64,000 bases of DNA from Methylocystis silviterrae (GCF_013350005.1 NZ_JABVWW010000004.1:1-64000); one strand, 5' to 3'; positions 48,896-59,581 are shown, counted from the stretch's first letter. Notes: generated by a model from the sequence alone, not told the origin. Numbers and translations are program-made.

Positions 48896-50050
48896 CTACG
48901 AGCCTGAGCCGGTGAGCTTTTGAATGAGTCGCGCGATGTCGTTATATGTCGAGAAAATCATCAGCGCGCCGACCATCGCGAGACCCACTCGGAAGGCGAC
49001 CTCCTGCGCGCGCTCGTTGAGCGCGCGGCCGCGCGCCGCCTCAATCGCGAAGAACAGCAAATGTCCGCCGTCAAGCAGCGGCACCGGCATGAGATTGAGC
49101 AGACCGATCGAGACTGAGAGAATCGCGATGAGGCTCAACAGCGGCGCGATGCCCACCTTGGAGACCGCCTGCGCCATTTGCCCCGAGACTTGCGCGATGC
49201 CAATCGGTCCGGAGAGCTGATCGGCGCTCTCCCGTCCGGTGACGAGTCCGCCGATGTAATTTCCCGTGCGGCGCACGACCGTCCATGTTTCCTGCACGCC
49301 CATCGCCACCGCGTCGGCGGGCCCGTAGCGTTCCTGGCGGATGTCGGCCGCGGCCTTCGAGGCCTGAATGCCCAGCATGCCGATTCGGATTTTGCCGATC
49401 GCGCTTTCGACCTCGCGCAGGGCGGGAACGACCGGAAGCGTCAGCTGCTGATCGCCGCGTTGAATCACGAAGATGAGTTTCTTGTCGGCCGAACTCGAAA
49501 CGATTTCCTGCAGATTCGAAAAGGAGCCGACCGGCGCGCCGTCGACGGTCAGCACCAGGTCGCCGGCCATGAAGCCCGCAGCGGCGCCGGCCCCATCAGG
49601 GGTCAACGAGCCGACGCGCGGCGCATAGATCGTGCGTCCGTAAACCCCGAAGAGAACTGCGAAAATCGCGATCGCCAGAACGAAATTCGCGAAAGGACCG
49701 GCGAAGACGATGGCGGCGCGCTTCCATACCGACTGCGCGGCGAACGTCACTGCGCGCTCGGTCTCGGGCATCGCGCGCACGGCTTCGGGGTCCGGCGCGC
49801 TTGCGGCGTTGGCGTCCCCATGGAAGCTGACATAACCGCCGAGCGGAATGCTGGCGATGCGCCAGCGCGTGCCGAGACGATCCACCCGAGACCACAGCTC
49901 CGGTCCGAAGCCGATGGAAAAGGCGTCCACCTTCACGCCGCACCACCGGCCAACGATGAAGTGTCCAAATTCGTGCACAAACACGACCAGCGTGAGAACG
50001 AGCACGAAGGGGATGAGATAAAAGGCGAAGGTCGTCAGGAGGTCTAGCAA
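48896..50050 (-). CDS. rseP: Site-2 metalloprotease RseP
   Basis: 384 aa from a TTG at 50050 (MLDLLTTFAFYLIPFVLVL); there is no ATG or GTG between this point and dxr that keeps the usual N-terminus. Zinc motif HEFGH (about residue 22), PDZ domain (about 130-215) and the LDG motif in PVPLLDGGH (about 335) are present. It is an inner-membrane protease that cleaves anti-sigma factors and signal peptide remnants. It sits between dxr and bamA as in most proteobacteria. Confidence 0.94.
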   Translation of the reverse strand: MLDLLTTFAFYLIPFVLVLTLVVFVHEFGHFIVGRWCGVKVDAFSIGFGPELWSRVDRLGTRWRIASIPLGGYVSFHGDANAASAPDPEAVRAMPETERAVTFAAQSVWKRAAIVFAGPFANFVLAIAIFAVLFGVYGRTIYAPRVGSLTPDGAGAAAGFMAGDLVLTVDGAPVGSFSNLQEIVSSSADKKLIFVIQRGDQQLTLPVVPALREVESAIGKIRIGMLGIQASKAAADIRQERYGPADAVAMGVQETWTVVRRTGNYIGGLVTGRESADQLSGPIGIAQVSGQMAQAVSKVGIAPLLSLIAILSVSIGLLNLMPVPLLDGGHLLFFAIEAARGRALNERAQEVAFRVGLAMVGALMIFSTYNDIARLIQKLTGSGS

Positions 50051-50105
50051 AGCGCTGTCTCGCAGGTCTCGCTTGCGCCAAGCCTGCCGGCGGCGCGCGC
50101 CATGA

Positions 50106-51353
50106 TCACTGAAGCAACATGCCTGAAGCGGCACGCCCGGCCAAGGCCGATCGTGATCTTTCTCTGACAATATGGTCCACCGCGAGGGCGTCCTCAACTG
50201 TTGCGGGCGCATTTGCGGTTCCGTCGCGCAACGCGGCCTCGCAGGCCTCGGCCACATGGCGCGCGATCCCGTCGAAGGAAATGCGGCGATCGAGGAAGGC
50301 TTCGACGGCGATTTCATTGGCGGCGTTGAGCACGGTCGGCAGGCCGCCGCCGGCGCGCAGGACCTCGAGCGCCAGTTTGAGCGCCGGAAACCGTTCAAAA
50401 TCAGGCGCCTCGAATGTCAGCGTGGCGATTTTCGCCAGATCGAGGCGCGGCGTCGGGGTCGTCAGCCGATCAGGATAGCCGAGACAGTGGGCGATCGGCG
50501 TGCGCATGTCCGGCACGGCGATTCCCGCGGTCACCGAGCCGTCGGAAAAGGCGACGAGGCCGTGGACGATCGACTGCGGATGGACCACGACTTCGAGCTT
50601 TTCGGCCGGAATGCCGAAAAGATGATGAGCCTCGATCAGTTCGAGCCCCTTGTTCATCATGCCGGCCGAATCGACGGTTATTTTCGGGCCCATCGCCCAA
50701 TTGGGATGATTGAGCGCCTCCTCGACGCTCGCCTCGGCGATGCGCTCCTTGCTCCAGGTGCGGAAGGGGCCGCCGGACGCCGTGACGATCATGCGTTCGA
50801 TGCGGGAGGGGTCCTCGCCGCCAAGCGCCTGGAAAATGGCGTTGTGCTCGCTGTCCATCGGCAGCAGTTGCACGCCCATTTCCGCCGCCTTCCGCATGAA
50901 GGGCACGCCGGCGCAGACGAGACATTCCTTATTGGCGAGCGCCACGTCGCGGCCCGCGGCGAGCGCCGCGTAGGTCGGCTCCACGCCGGCGGCGCCGACA
51001 ATGGCCGAGATCACGAGATCGGCGTCGCGCAGCGCGGCCTCGATGATCGCCTCGCGACCCGCGGCGACCTGAATGTTGGTCCCGGCGAGCGCCGCCTTGA
51101 GCGCCGCATAAGCGCTCTCGTCGCGGATGGCGGCGAATTCGGCCCTGACCGCGCGGGCGACGCGCGCGAGCGCCTCGACATCGCGGCCGCCCGCCACCGC
51201 CGACACCGAAAATCCTTCCGGATCGCGTTCGAGAAGGTCGACCGTCGAGCGGCCGATCGAGCCCGTCGCGCCCAGCAGCACGATGCGGCGCGGGACCGGC
51301 GCCGGCGGCTGGGCCGGGGCGTGCGCGTGAAACTGTCCGTTTGCTAATGTCAT
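50106..51353 (-). CDS. dxr: 1-deoxy-D-xylulose 5-phosphate reductoisomerase
   Basis: 415 aa from the ATG at 51353; the open frame above it runs through cdsA and is not coding. NADPH site LLGATGSIGRSTVDLL (about 25-40), the metal site in MDSEHNAIFQ, and the loop GPFRTW (in TASGGPFRTWSKE) are clear. It makes methylerythritol phosphate for isoprenoids, which feed uppS nearby. The first 20 residues are Pro/Ala-rich and extra to the family. Confidence 0.95.
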   Translation of the reverse strand: MTLANGQFHAHAPAQPPAPVPRRIVLLGATGSIGRSTVDLLERDPEGFSVSAVAGGRDVEALARVARAVRAEFAAIRDESAYAALKAALAGTNIQVAAGREAIIEAALRDADLVISAIVGAAGVEPTYAALAAGRDVALANKECLVCAGVPFMRKAAEMGVQLLPMDSEHNAIFQALGGEDPSRIERMIVTASGGPFRTWSKERIAEASVEEALNHPNWAMGPKITVDSAGMMNKGLELIEAHHLFGIPAEKLEVVVHPQSIVHGLVAFSDGSVTAGIAVPDMRTPIAHCLGYPDRLTTPTPRLDLAKIATLTFEAPDFERFPALKLALEVLRAGGGLPTVLNAANEIAVEAFLDRRISFDGIARHVAEACEAALRDGTANAPATVEDALAVDHIVRERSRSALAGRAASGMLLQ

Positions 51354-51364
51354 TGGGTCCCGCC

Positions 51365-52243
51365 CTACCAGAAGAAAAGACCGGCCGCCACCGACGGCGC
51401 GCCGCGCAGCAGGCCCACCGCCGCCGCGAAGGCGCTGGCGAAGATGAAGCCGTCGAGCCGATCCATGGCGCCGCCATGGCCGGGAATAAGCTGGCTCGAG
51501 TCCTTCACGCCGAAGCGGCGCTTGACCGAAGATTCGAAAAGATCGCCGACTTGCGAGAAGGCGGCGGCGGCCAGTCCGACCAGGAACACACGCCAGTTCG
51601 CAAGTTGCGGGCCGGCGCCGAGATAGACGGCGACAAGGCCCAGGAATGCGCCGCAAAGAACGCCTGTGATCGTGCCCGACCATGTCTTGCCGGCCGAGAC
51701 GCGCGGCCAAAGCTTCGGTCCGCCGATCAGCCTGCCGCCAAAATAGGCAAAAACATCGGTGCCCCAGACCACGGCGAACAGGAAGGCGATCGCGACCGCG
51801 CCGAAATCGGGCGACTCGCGCAAAAGGCATACGGAGAAGGCAAGCGCGCCGGCGTAGACAACGCCCGTCGCCGCCCAGAGGCGACGCTCGGCTCCCGCCA
51901 GCGCTGCGCCCGCAAGGGCAAAAACCACAATCGCGAGCGCGGCGGCGCCCGGCATGAAGACGCGTCCGAACGCCGTTGCGGCGGCGACCGCCGCGCCACC
52001 GACGGCGATTCTGGCGGCGCGCCCGTCGCCGCCGATCAGGCCCTGCCACTCCCAATTCACCGCGAAGGCGGCCGCCAGCCAGAAGAGCGCGAAGACGTCG
52101 CCGCCAAGATAGAGCGCGCCAAGAGCGGCGATGACCATCGCCGCGGCGGATGCGAGGCGCGGCCCAAGGTCGGCGAAGCCTCCGGCAGACGGCTTTTCAG
52201 GAGACTGCCCGGCGCGGCTTAGGTCGCTTCGATCCGCCGTCAT
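51365..52243 (-). CDS. cdsA: Phosphatidate cytidylyltransferase
   Basis: 292 aa with about eight membrane helices. The C-terminal signature is seen in [15 protein letters not shown] and in [36 protein letters not shown]. It makes CDP-diacylglycerol for phospholipid synthesis. The uppS stop overlaps its start as ATGA. Confidence 0.95.
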   Translation of the reverse strand: MTADRSDLSRAGQSPEKPSAGGFADLGPRLASAAAMVIAALGALYLGGDVFALFWLAAAFAVNWEWQGLIGGDGRAARIAVGGAAVAAATAFGRVFMPGAAALAIVVFALAGAALAGAERRLWAATGVVYAGALAFSVCLLRESPDFGAVAIAFLFAVVWGTDVFAYFGGRLIGGPKLWPRVSAGKTWSGTITGVLCGAFLGLVAVYLGAGPQLANWRVFLVGLAAAAFSQVGDLFESSVKRRFGVKDSSQLIPGHGGAMDRLDGFIFASAFAAAVGLLRGAPSVAAGLFFW

Positions 52244-53040
52244 GAAGCGGTCTTGGCGCTGCGCGCCGCGGCCTCAAGCCCGCCAAACCGGCGATCCCGA
52301 TGGGCGTATTCGGCGATCGCCGCCGAAAGCGCCGCTTCGTCGAAATCCGGCCAGAGAATCGGCAGGAAGACGAATTCGGCGTAAGCCGCCTGCCAGAGCA
52401 GGAAGTTCGACAGCCGCTGCTCGCCCGACGTGCGGATAATCAGGTCCGGATCGGGAATGTCCGCGGTGTCCAGCCGCCGCGCGATCGCGTCGGCGTCGAT
52501 CTCCTCGGGCCTCAGTCGGCCTTGCGCCACCATTTCCGCGAGCGCGCGGGCCGCCGCCGCGATCTCCTGCCGCGCGCCGTAGTTGAACGCGACGACGAGG
52601 GTGAGCCCGGAGTTCGCCTGCGTCATCTGCTCGGCCTCGCGCAGCAAGTCCGAAATGTCGGGCGCGAGGTCGGCGCGCGCGCCGATGACGCGCACACGCA
52701 CATTGCTCGCGTGCAATTCCGCCAGATCGTTGCGGATGAAGCGGTGCAGCAGCGTAAGAAGGCTTTCCACCTCCTCGCGCGGTCGCGACCAGTTTTCCGC
52801 CGAGAAGGAATAGACGGTCAAATAGCCGATATTGAGCTTGATCGCCGCCCGCACCGTGCGGCGCAGCGCCTCGACGCCGCGCCGGTGTCCTTCGAAGCGC
52901 GGCAGGCCCCGCTTCGCCGCCCAGCGGCCGTTGCCGTCCATGATCAGCGCGACATGACGCGGCGCCGTGCGCGCGCGCTGAGCGTTCGTTTGCGCCTCCA
53001 AAATGTCGCTTTCGGTCATATTCGAGTTCCAAACGGCCAT
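52240..53040 (-). CDS. uppS: Undecaprenyl diphosphate synthase
   Basis: 266 aa. The diphosphate site is in IMDGNGRWA (about residue 33), with GHRRG and the C-terminal [20 protein letters not shown]. It builds the C55 carrier lipid for peptidoglycan and LPS. An internal ATG at 53019 is an alternative start. It overlaps cdsA and lies 30 bases after frr. Confidence 0.96.
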   Translation of the reverse strand: MAVWNSNMTESDILEAQTNAQRARTAPRHVALIMDGNGRWAAKRGLPRFEGHRRGVEALRRTVRAAIKLNIGYLTVYSFSAENWSRPREEVESLLTLLHRFIRNDLAELHASNVRVRVIGARADLAPDISDLLREAEQMTQANSGLTLVVAFNYGARQEIAAAARALAEMVAQGRLRPEEIDADAIARRLDTADIPDPDLIIRTSGEQRLSNFLLWQAAYAEFVFLPILWPDFDEAALSAAIAEYAHRDRRFGGLEAAARSAKTAS

Positions 53041-53070
53041 AGGACCTGCGCCGGACGACGCCGCAGCTTC

Positions 53071-53631
53071 CTAGACCTGCATAATTTCCTTTTCCTTGGC
53101 GGCGAGCGCGGCGTCGATCTCCTTCACCGTCTCGTCCGTCGCCTTCTGCACCTCTTGTTCGTGGCGCTTCTCGTCGTCCTCGGGAATCGCGTGATCCTTT
53201 AGCAACTTCTTGAGAATGTCGAGGCCGTCGCGGCGCACGTGGCGCACGGAGACCCGCGCCTCCTCGGCGTATTTATGCGCGACCTTGACGAGTTCCTTGC
53301 GGCGCTGCTCGTTCAGCTCCGGCATGCGGATGCGCAAATTTTGACCTTCCACCGTCGGCTGAAGACCGAGATTGGCCTCGCGGATCGCCTTGTCGACGGC
53401 GATGACCAACGCCTTGTCCCATACCTGCACCGAAAGAAGGCGCGGCTCGGGCACGCTGACGGTGGCGACCTGATTGAGCGGCGAAACCTGCCCATAAGCT
53501 TCAACATGAATCGGATCGAGCAAGCTCGTCGAGGCGCGTCCCGTGCGAAGCCCGCCGAATTCGTGCTTGAGCGTCGCGACCGCGCCCTGCATGCGGCGCT
53601 TCATATCCTCAAGGTCAAAAGTTTCCGCCAT
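53071..53631 (-). CDS. frr: Ribosome recycling factor
   Basis: 186 aa from the ATG at 53631 ([14 protein letters not shown]). Normal length; conserved [21 protein letters not shown] and the [21 protein letters not shown] hinge-helix block. It splits post-termination ribosomes together with EF-G. Confidence 0.96.
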   Translation of the reverse strand: MAETFDLEDMKRRMQGAVATLKHEFGGLRTGRASTSLLDPIHVEAYGQVSPLNQVATVSVPEPRLLSVQVWDKALVIAVDKAIREANLGLQPTVEGQNLRIRMPELNEQRRKELVKVAHKYAEEARVSVRHVRRDGLDILKKLLKDHAIPEDDEKRHEQEVQKATDETVKEIDAALAAKEKEIMQV

Positions 53632-53802
53632 GTGCACAACCTGTCTTTGATCTGTCGCCGCTCTCACGAACTCTCGCGCGGCTCGGCTTCTTATAATTTC
53701 GAACGTGGCGTGGCAAAAAGGCGCACGCCGCCGCCTTCGCCGGCGCTCCGGCTCCGCGGCGCAAGATTTATTGCACGATTTATCGTCGGGCGCGAAAGGG
53801 TC

Positions 53803-54531
53803 TTACGGCGCAACGAGGGTGGCGCGCGCCCGACCGGAAAGCGCCCCGTCGATGGCGCCGGCCTCGGCGATCGAAAAGACGAGAATCGGGATCTTGTTCT
53901 CGCGGGCGAGCGCGAAGGCCGCCGTATCCATCACCGCCAGATTTTTGGCGATCGCCTCGTCATGGGTCAAACGGTCGTAGCGCTCCGCGGTGGGATCGCG
54001 CTTGGGATCGGCGGTGTAGACGCCGTCGACCTGAGTGGCTTTGAGCACCGCGTCGGCGGAGAGCTCCGCGGCGCGCAACACCGCGCCGGTGTCCGTGGTG
54101 AAGAAGGGATTGCCGGTGCCTCCGGCCGCGATGACGACGCGGCCCTTGGCCAGATGATGCAGGGCGGCGCGGCGCGAAAAGGATTCGCATATGGACGGCA
54201 TCGAGACCGCTGACAGGCAGCGCGCCTGCCGCCCCTGCCCTTCGACCGCCTGCTCCAGCGCCAAACCGTTCATCACCGTCGCCAGCATGCCGATCGAATC
54301 GGCGCGCGCGCGCTCGATGCCGGTTTCGGCGCCCTTGATGCCGCGAAAGAAATTGCCGCCGCCGACGACGACGGCGATCTCATGTCCCGCCGCCGCGGCG
54401 GTCGCGAGGTCGGCGGCGATTCGGGCGATCGTGACGGCGTCGAGACCATGCGGCGCCGAACCCTGCAGGGCTTCCCCGGACAGCTTGACGACCACACGCT
54501 TGAATCGTCGCGTCGACGTGAGGTCGGACAT
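53803..54531 (-). CDS. pyrH: Uridylate kinase (UMP kinase)
   Basis: 242 aa. Amino acid kinase fold: KLSGEALQG at the N-terminus, the GGGNFFRG nucleotide loop near residue 56, and AAGGTGNPFFTTDT near 135. It phosphorylates UMP to UDP. It is separated from tsf by an inserted SDR gene. Confidence 0.96.
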   Translation of the reverse strand: MSDLTSTRRFKRVVVKLSGEALQGSAPHGLDAVTIARIAADLATAAAAGHEIAVVVGGGNFFRGIKGAETGIERARADSIGMLATVMNGLALEQAVEGQGRQARCLSAVSMPSICESFSRRAALHHLAKGRVVIAAGGTGNPFFTTDTGAVLRAAELSADAVLKATQVDGVYTADPKRDPTAERYDRLTHDEAIAKNLAVMDTAAFALARENKIPILVFSIAEAGAIDGALSGRARATLVAP

Positions 54532-54714
54532 GAGGCGGATCTCGCTGACTGAGGCGGGGCGCGTTCTTCATACGGAGGCCACGCGGCGCCGGCAAGTGAG
54601 GCGCGTCACCCAAGCTTTGGATGAGGCCACCGGAGCGCGCCAGGGGAGCCGCCGACGCACGCGATTGCAATCGAACCGCCACGCGTCGGTCGGGGCATTA
54701 TTCACGACGCTTGA

Positions 54715-55704
54715 TTACGGCCCGACTTCGCCGCCCGTCGCGCCAAACACCTGTCCCGTCGCGAAACTCGCTTCGCTGGAGGCGAGCAGAACATAAAGCG
54801 GCGCGATTTCCGCCGGCTGTCCCGGGCGCCCCAGCGGCTTGTCGGCGCCAAATTCGGCGAGGTGATCGGGAAATTGTCCGCCGCTCGGCTGCAACGCCGT
54901 CCAGAAGGGGCCCGGCGCAACGGCGTTGACCCTGATGCCTTTGTCGGCGAGCTGCTTCGCCAGACATCTGGTGAAATTGAGAATGGCGGCCTTGGTCGCG
55001 GAATAATCCAGAAGCTGCGGCGAAGGATCGAAAGCGACGATCGAGCTCGTATTGATGATCGACGATCCCGGCTGGAGATGCGGAAGCGCGGCTTTGGTGA
55101 TCCAGAACAGCGCGTAAAGATTGGTTCGAAACGTCCAGTCGAGATCCTCGGTCGTAAGGTCGAGGATCGATTTGCACGCATGCTGGCGCGCGGCGTTGTT
55201 GACGAGAATATCCAGGCCGCCGAGATCGCGCGCCGCATCGTCGACGAGCTTGCGGCAAAATTCTTCGTCGCGAATGTCGCCCGGGAGCGCCACCGCATTG
55301 ACGTCGGCCTCGCCCATGAGGTCCATGACCTCCTTCGCGTCCGCTTCCTCCTCCGGCAGATAATTGATCGCGACATCGGCGCCTTCGCGCGCAAAAGCGA
55401 TCGCCGCGGCGCGGCCAATGCCGCTGTCGCCGCCGGTGATGAGCGCCTTGCGGCCAAGGAGACGCCCCGAGCCTCGGTAGCTTTCCTCGCCATGATCGGG
55501 ACGCGGCGTCATGAGGCCGGCGAGACCCGGCCAGGGCTGGGTCTGCTTCTCGAAGGGCGGCCTGGGATAGAGCTCGCGCGGATCGCGCAGTTCCCGCGCG
55601 GATGGCGCATCGTCAAAGCCGAGCACGGAGGTCGCGGCGTCGATCGCGCGCTCAACGCGCGGTCCGCGAATCGTTGCGTCGGCGGCGGTCTTCTTGGCGC
55701 GCAT
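54715..55704 (-). CDS. Short-chain dehydrogenase with N-terminal extension (YghA-like)
   Basis: 329 aa, with GAGGGAG 6 bases before the ATG. Residues 1-75 form the extension typical of YghA/YdaD-like SDRs (PPFEKQTQPWPG). The Rossmann motif is TGGDSGIGRA (about 91-100), NNAA replaces NNAG, and the catalytic Ser and Tyr-x3-Lys lie in SSIVAFD and YSATKAA. Substrate unknown; relatives are glucose or alcohol dehydrogenases linked to stress. It has its own upstream gap (about 110 bases) and no overlap with tsf or pyrH, so it looks like an insertion into the conserved cluster. Confidence 0.92.
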   Translation of the reverse strand: MRAKKTAADATIRGPRVERAIDAATSVLGFDDAPSARELRDPRELYPRPPFEKQTQPWPGLAGLMTPRPDHGEESYRGSGRLLGRKALITGGDSGIGRAAAIAFAREGADVAINYLPEEEADAKEVMDLMGEADVNAVALPGDIRDEEFCRKLVDDAARDLGGLDILVNNAARQHACKSILDLTTEDLDWTFRTNLYALFWITKAALPHLQPGSSIINTSSIVAFDPSPQLLDYSATKAAILNFTRCLAKQLADKGIRVNAVAPGPFWTALQPSGGQFPDHLAEFGADKPLGRPGQPAEIAPLYVLLASSEASFATGQVFGATGGEVGP

Positions 55705-55818
55705 GTGCGGCTCCCTCTGCTCGATCTTCGCCCTGCGACGAAAACCAACATCCGGAGCCTAAACGCCGCCCGCCGGCGATTGTTTCGCGCGGGCGACGCT
55801 TTGCGTTAGAGGCGGGCG

Positions 55819-56745
55819 TCAGCCCTTCGCGGCGGCCGCGACCTCGGCGGCGAAGTCGCTCGTCTGTTTCTCAATGCCTTCGCCGAGCGCGTAGCGCACG
55901 AAGCCCTTGATGGCGATCGGCGCGCCGGCCTTGCCTTCGATCTCCTTGACCGCCTGGGCGACGCTCTTGCCGCCGTGGTCAGGATGGTTCGAGACCTGAT
56001 CGAGCATGCAGACCTCCTTGGCGTAGGTCTTGATGCCAGAGTCGATGATCTTCTGCAGCACGTTTTCCGGCTTGCCGGCGTTCTTCTCGGCAAGCAGCTT
56101 CTTCTCACGCTCGACCGTCGCCGGGTCGAGGCCCGAGGCGTCAAGCGCCAGCGGATTGGCCGAGGCGACATGCATCGCGAGCTGGCGCGCGAGCGTCGCC
56201 AGCACGTCCTTGTCGCCCTTCGATTCGAGCACGACGATCACCGCGATCTTGCCCTGGCCGTCGACGACCTGCGCATGCACGTAACGGCCGACGACGCCCT
56301 CGCCGACGCTGAGCGCGGCGGCGCGGCGCAGCGTCAGGTTCTCGCCGATGCCGGCGATCGCATTGGTGATCGCCTCGCTCACCGTTCCGCCGCCGGGATA
56401 GGCTTCCTTGCCGAGCGCCTCGACGTTGCTCGCGCCGCTCTTTAAGGCGACTTCGGCGATGTTCTTCACAAGCGTCTGGAAATCGGCGTTGCGGGCGACG
56501 AAGTCCGTTTCCGAATTCACCTCGACGACGACGCCCGAATTCCCCGAGACGAGCGCGGCGACAAGCCCTTCGGCGGCGACGCGATCGGCTTTCTTCGCGG
56601 CCTTGGAGAGGCCCTTCTTGCGCAGCCAGTCGACCGCCGCTTCGAACTCGCCGTCCGTCTGTGTGAGCGCCGCCTTACAATCCATCATGCCCGCGCCGGT
56701 GCTCTCGCGCAGTTCCTTCACAAGGGCGGCGGTGATCGTAGCCAT
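55819..56745 (-). CDS. tsf: Elongation factor Ts
   Basis: 308 aa, with the hallmark [12 protein letters not shown] (residues 16-27) and the SETDFVARN block. It recycles GDP-bound EF-Tu. It follows rpsB, as in nearly all bacteria. Confidence 0.97.
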   Translation of the reverse strand: MATITAALVKELRESTGAGMMDCKAALTQTDGEFEAAVDWLRKKGLSKAAKKADRVAAEGLVAALVSGNSGVVVEVNSETDFVARNADFQTLVKNIAEVALKSGASNVEALGKEAYPGGGTVSEAITNAIAGIGENLTLRRAAALSVGEGVVGRYVHAQVVDGQGKIAVIVVLESKGDKDVLATLARQLAMHVASANPLALDASGLDPATVEREKKLLAEKNAGKPENVLQKIIDSGIKTYAKEVCMLDQVSNHPDHGGKSVAQAVKEIEGKAGAPIAIKGFVRYALGEGIEKQTSDFAAEVAAAAKG

Positions 56746-56834
56746 GGCTGAAATTCCTTCTTAAGGGAGTCATGCGACGACGCCGGCCCACTGGACCGGC
56801 GCGCGCGTCTTAAGCATTGGACTTGACGGATTGA

Positions 56835-57887
56835 TCAGGCTGCGAGGAGCGCCTTCGCCTGATCGACCCAGCCGTCGCGCGCAATGCGGCCGTTCAGCTT
56901 CAATTCGCCGTCGAGTTTTTCGACGTCCGCCGGAGTCATCGCGGCAAGCTGCCAATAGTGGTAGACGCCGGCGTCGTTCATCTTTTTGACGAGCTGCGGG
57001 CCGACGCCGTGCAACTTGGCGAGATCGTCCGGAGCGCCGCGCGGCGCCGACAGCAATTCGAAGGCCTCGACAGGCGTATCTGCTTCCGCGCCGGCGACCT
57101 CGGCGGGACGCAAATCTTCGCGGACCACCGGGCGCGCCTCGAGGGCGGGCTCAAGCGCCGGCGACTCATCGGCGCCGATATCGATCCCCACCGAGCCCTG
57201 GCTGCGCGAAATGCCGTCGATGGCGGCTCTCGCCACGAGATCGCAGTAGAGCGCGATGGCGCGGCCCGCGTCGTCATTGCCTGGGATCGGATGGGTGACG
57301 CCGTCCGGATCGCAATTGGTGTCGAGCACGGCGACGACGGGAATCTTGAGGCGATTCGCCTCCTTGATCGCGAGCTGCTCTTTGTTGGTGTCGATCACGA
57401 AGATCAAATCCGGCGTGCCGCCCATATCCTTGATGCCGCCGAGCGCCTTTTCGAGCTTGTCGCGCTCGCGGGTCAGCAGCAGGCGCTCTTTCTTGGTGAT
57501 GCCCGATGCGCCGGCTGAAAGCTGCTCGTCGAGCTTGCGCAGACGGGTGATCGATCCGGAAATCGTCTTCCAATTGGTGAGCGTGCCGCCCAACCAGCGG
57601 GAATTGATGTAATATTGAGCGCTCCGCTTGGCGGCGTCGGCGATCTGCTCCTGCGCCTGGCGCTTGGTGCCCACGAACAGCACGCGTCCGCCTTTGGAGA
57701 CAGTGTCCGAAATCGTCTTCAGCGCCTGATGGAGCAGCGGCACCGTCTGGGCGAGATCGATGATGTGGATGTTGTTGCGGGCGCCAAAGATAAAAGGCGC
57801 CATCTTCGGGTTCCAGCGATGCGACTGATGGCCGAAGTGAGCGCCGGCCTCCAGGAGGCCGCGCATGGTGAAATCGGGCAGAGCCAT
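56835..57887 (-). CDS. rpsB: 30S ribosomal protein S2 with C-terminal extension
   Basis: 350 aa. Residues 1-230 are the S2 core ([41 protein letters not shown]-like [13 protein letters not shown]). An acidic linker is followed by a helix-hairpin-helix-like domain (about 285-350: [31 protein letters not shown]). Such extensions occur on alphaproteobacterial S2; their role is not established. It heads the long minus-strand cluster. Confidence 0.96.
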   Translation of the reverse strand: MALPDFTMRGLLEAGAHFGHQSHRWNPKMAPFIFGARNNIHIIDLAQTVPLLHQALKTISDTVSKGGRVLFVGTKRQAQEQIADAAKRSAQYYINSRWLGGTLTNWKTISGSITRLRKLDEQLSAGASGITKKERLLLTRERDKLEKALGGIKDMGGTPDLIFVIDTNKEQLAIKEANRLKIPVVAVLDTNCDPDGVTHPIPGNDDAGRAIALYCDLVARAAIDGISRSQGSVGIDIGADESPALEPALEARPVVREDLRPAEVAGAEADTPVEAFELLSAPRGAPDDLAKLHGVGPQLVKKMNDAGVYHYWQLAAMTPADVEKLDGELKLNGRIARDGWVDQAKALLAA

Positions 57888-58309
57888 AGTGTCTTTTCTC
57901 CGGTTGAACCTCGGCGAGAGATGAAAGAGGCCGGAGAGCCGGCCACCGGAGCGACGTCTTGAGGCAGACGCCGCGTAACCCTCGCCTGTGGAATGGCGCG
58001 CTTATAGGCGATGCGCCTACGTCCGGCAAGGGCCGCCGCCGACCAGCGCGCGCGGACGCTTTAGCCGTTAGATGCATGGCTGGCGCATCGGCGTTCGAAG
58101 GGAACGCGAGGACAGGAAATGCGCTTAATTTTTTGCAACGTCCGCGACCTCTTGTCGCATGTTAACGTATTGAATTTCAAAAGTAATATTGCTTTTTTGA
58201 CGGAGCTTTGAGCCCCCGCAAGAGCGCATTGCCATCCGATCGGAAACAAGCTAGGCTCCCTCTCGATGCGGCAAGCATTCACGTAAAATCAAGAACAGGG
58301 GGAAAACGC
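57888..58309. other. 422-base region upstream of rpsB and the 63-residue membrane protein gene
   Basis: The rpsB leader (minus strand) is GC-rich and can form hairpins, for example GGCCGGAGAGCCGGCC (57931-57946). The middle (58120-58200) is AT-rich and is the likely divergent promoter zone. I see no RNA gene and cannot fix exact promoters. Confidence 0.45.
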
Positions 58310-58501
58310 ATGGCCGTCAACGTTCACAATACCGGCGATATCGGCAAGATGCTGCTTTGGATCGCCGCCTTCGTCGCGTTCGTCGTCGTCGCTCTGACCT
58401 GGGTTCCGGACTGGATTTCTCCCGAAGGAACCAACGGCACGGGCAACCGCGGCGGCATCCAGGGCGAAGGCGTTGGCTCTACCGCCCGCATGATCCAGTA
58501 A
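58310..58501 (+). CDS. Small single-helix membrane protein
   Basis: 63 aa from the ATG at 58310, with AGGGGGA 6-7 bases upstream; the frame extends upstream without support. One membrane helix (about residues 12-32, LLWIAAFVAFVVVALTWVPDW) is followed by a Gly-rich tail NGTGNRGGIQGEG. The strong ribosome binding site suggests real expression. Family not recognised. Confidence 0.65.
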   Translation: MAVNVHNTGDIGKMLLWIAAFVAFVVVALTWVPDWISPEGTNGTGNRGGIQGEGVGSTARMIQ

Positions 58502-58651
58502 AACATACCCCTGCCGAAAAGACTCGCCGGGCGCGCAAGCTCCCGGCCCTTGTCTTTCTGGCGGGTGATCGGCCGGTTACCGCGCAGATCATTTTGGAGC
58601 CGACGTTCTCGACGTGATCGAGCGTCGGCTTCCACTTTTTCGGAACCTGCT

Positions 58652-59581
58652 CTAACGCGCCCGACTCCACACTTGCGCCAACCAAGTCCAATATTGCGTC
58701 AGCCAAATATTTTGCGCGGCCGGTCCAGCTTCGACGAGCACGGCGCTGAGCAAGATGAGCAACCCGCCCAGCATCGCAGGCCCGGTGAGACGCTCGGACA
58801 GCAGGATGACGCCCGACAAGGCTGCGAAAACGCTCTCCAGCGACATGATGAGCGCGGCTTCGGCCGCTGGCGTGTAGTTGAGCGCCACGATTTGAAGCGT
58901 GAAGGCGATCCCCCCGGAGCACAGCCCCGCATAGAGAATCGACGGCAGGGCCGCGGTCAGGCCATCGAGCGAAAAAGGCTCGCCGCCCAGGCCCACGACA
59001 GTTCCAAGAACGCCGATGACGCCGAACTGCGCGAAAGCCAAAAAATACGGCCGGTTGGCGCGAGCGAGAAAGGTCGGAACGAGACTGATCCCGGCGGCCC
59101 ACGCAATATCCGCAATTAAAACCAAGGCGTCTCCCGACGTCCAACTCTGGAGCTGCGCGCTGTCCGTCAGAAGCCAAGCGCCGACGATGGACCCCAGGCC
59201 CGCGACGAGGACGACCTGCCGGGGTCTTACGCCGGTCTGCGCAAAGACGAACACTGGAACGAGCACGACATATAGCGCCGTGAGAAATCCGCCGTTTGTG
59301 GCCGTCGTCGTGGCAAGGCCGACTTGCTGCAAAGCCGCGGCGACGAAGACGCAAAAGCCGATCAGGCCTGCGAGAGGCAAATCGCCCTTTTTCAGCGGAG
59401 AGCCGCTGCGACGGGCTTCATAGAGCGCCAACGGCGCCAGCGCGACGCACGACAGGAGAAAACGGACGCCGACGAAGGTGACGGGACCCATAAGCTCGCC
59501 GGCGTTTTTTTGCGCGATAAAGGCCGTCCCCCAGATAAACGCCGCCAGCACCAGCAGCAGATCGGCGCGAATACGGCTCAT
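58652..59581 (-). CDS. EamA/DMT family transporter
   Basis: 309 aa from the ATG at 59581, overlapping the upstream hydroxylase stop as ATGA. About ten membrane helices in two EamA repeats; the start (RADLLLVLAAFIWGTAFIAQK) is typical. The substrate is unknown (amino acids or other small metabolites in the family). The coupling to a fatty acid hydroxylase family gene is unusual. Confidence 0.9.
   Translation of the reverse strand: MSRIRADLLLVLAAFIWGTAFIAQKNAGELMGPVTFVGVRFLLSCVALAPLALYEARRSGSPLKKGDLPLAGLIGFCVFVAAALQQVGLATTTATNGGFLTALYVVLVPVFVFAQTGVRPRQVVLVAGLGSIVGAWLLTDSAQLQSWTSGDALVLIADIAWAAGISLVPTFLARANRPYFLAFAQFGVIGVLGTVVGLGGEPFSLDGLTAALPSILYAGLCSGGIAFTLQIVALNYTPAAEAALIMSLESVFAALSGVILLSERLTGPAMLGGLLILLSAVLVEAGPAAQNIWLTQYWTWLAQVWSRAR

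Noticed and set aside
50106-52055. Fusion of dxr with an N-terminal extension
   Set aside because: The extension is cdsA sequence in another frame; the dxr ATG at 51353 precedes its normal N-terminus.
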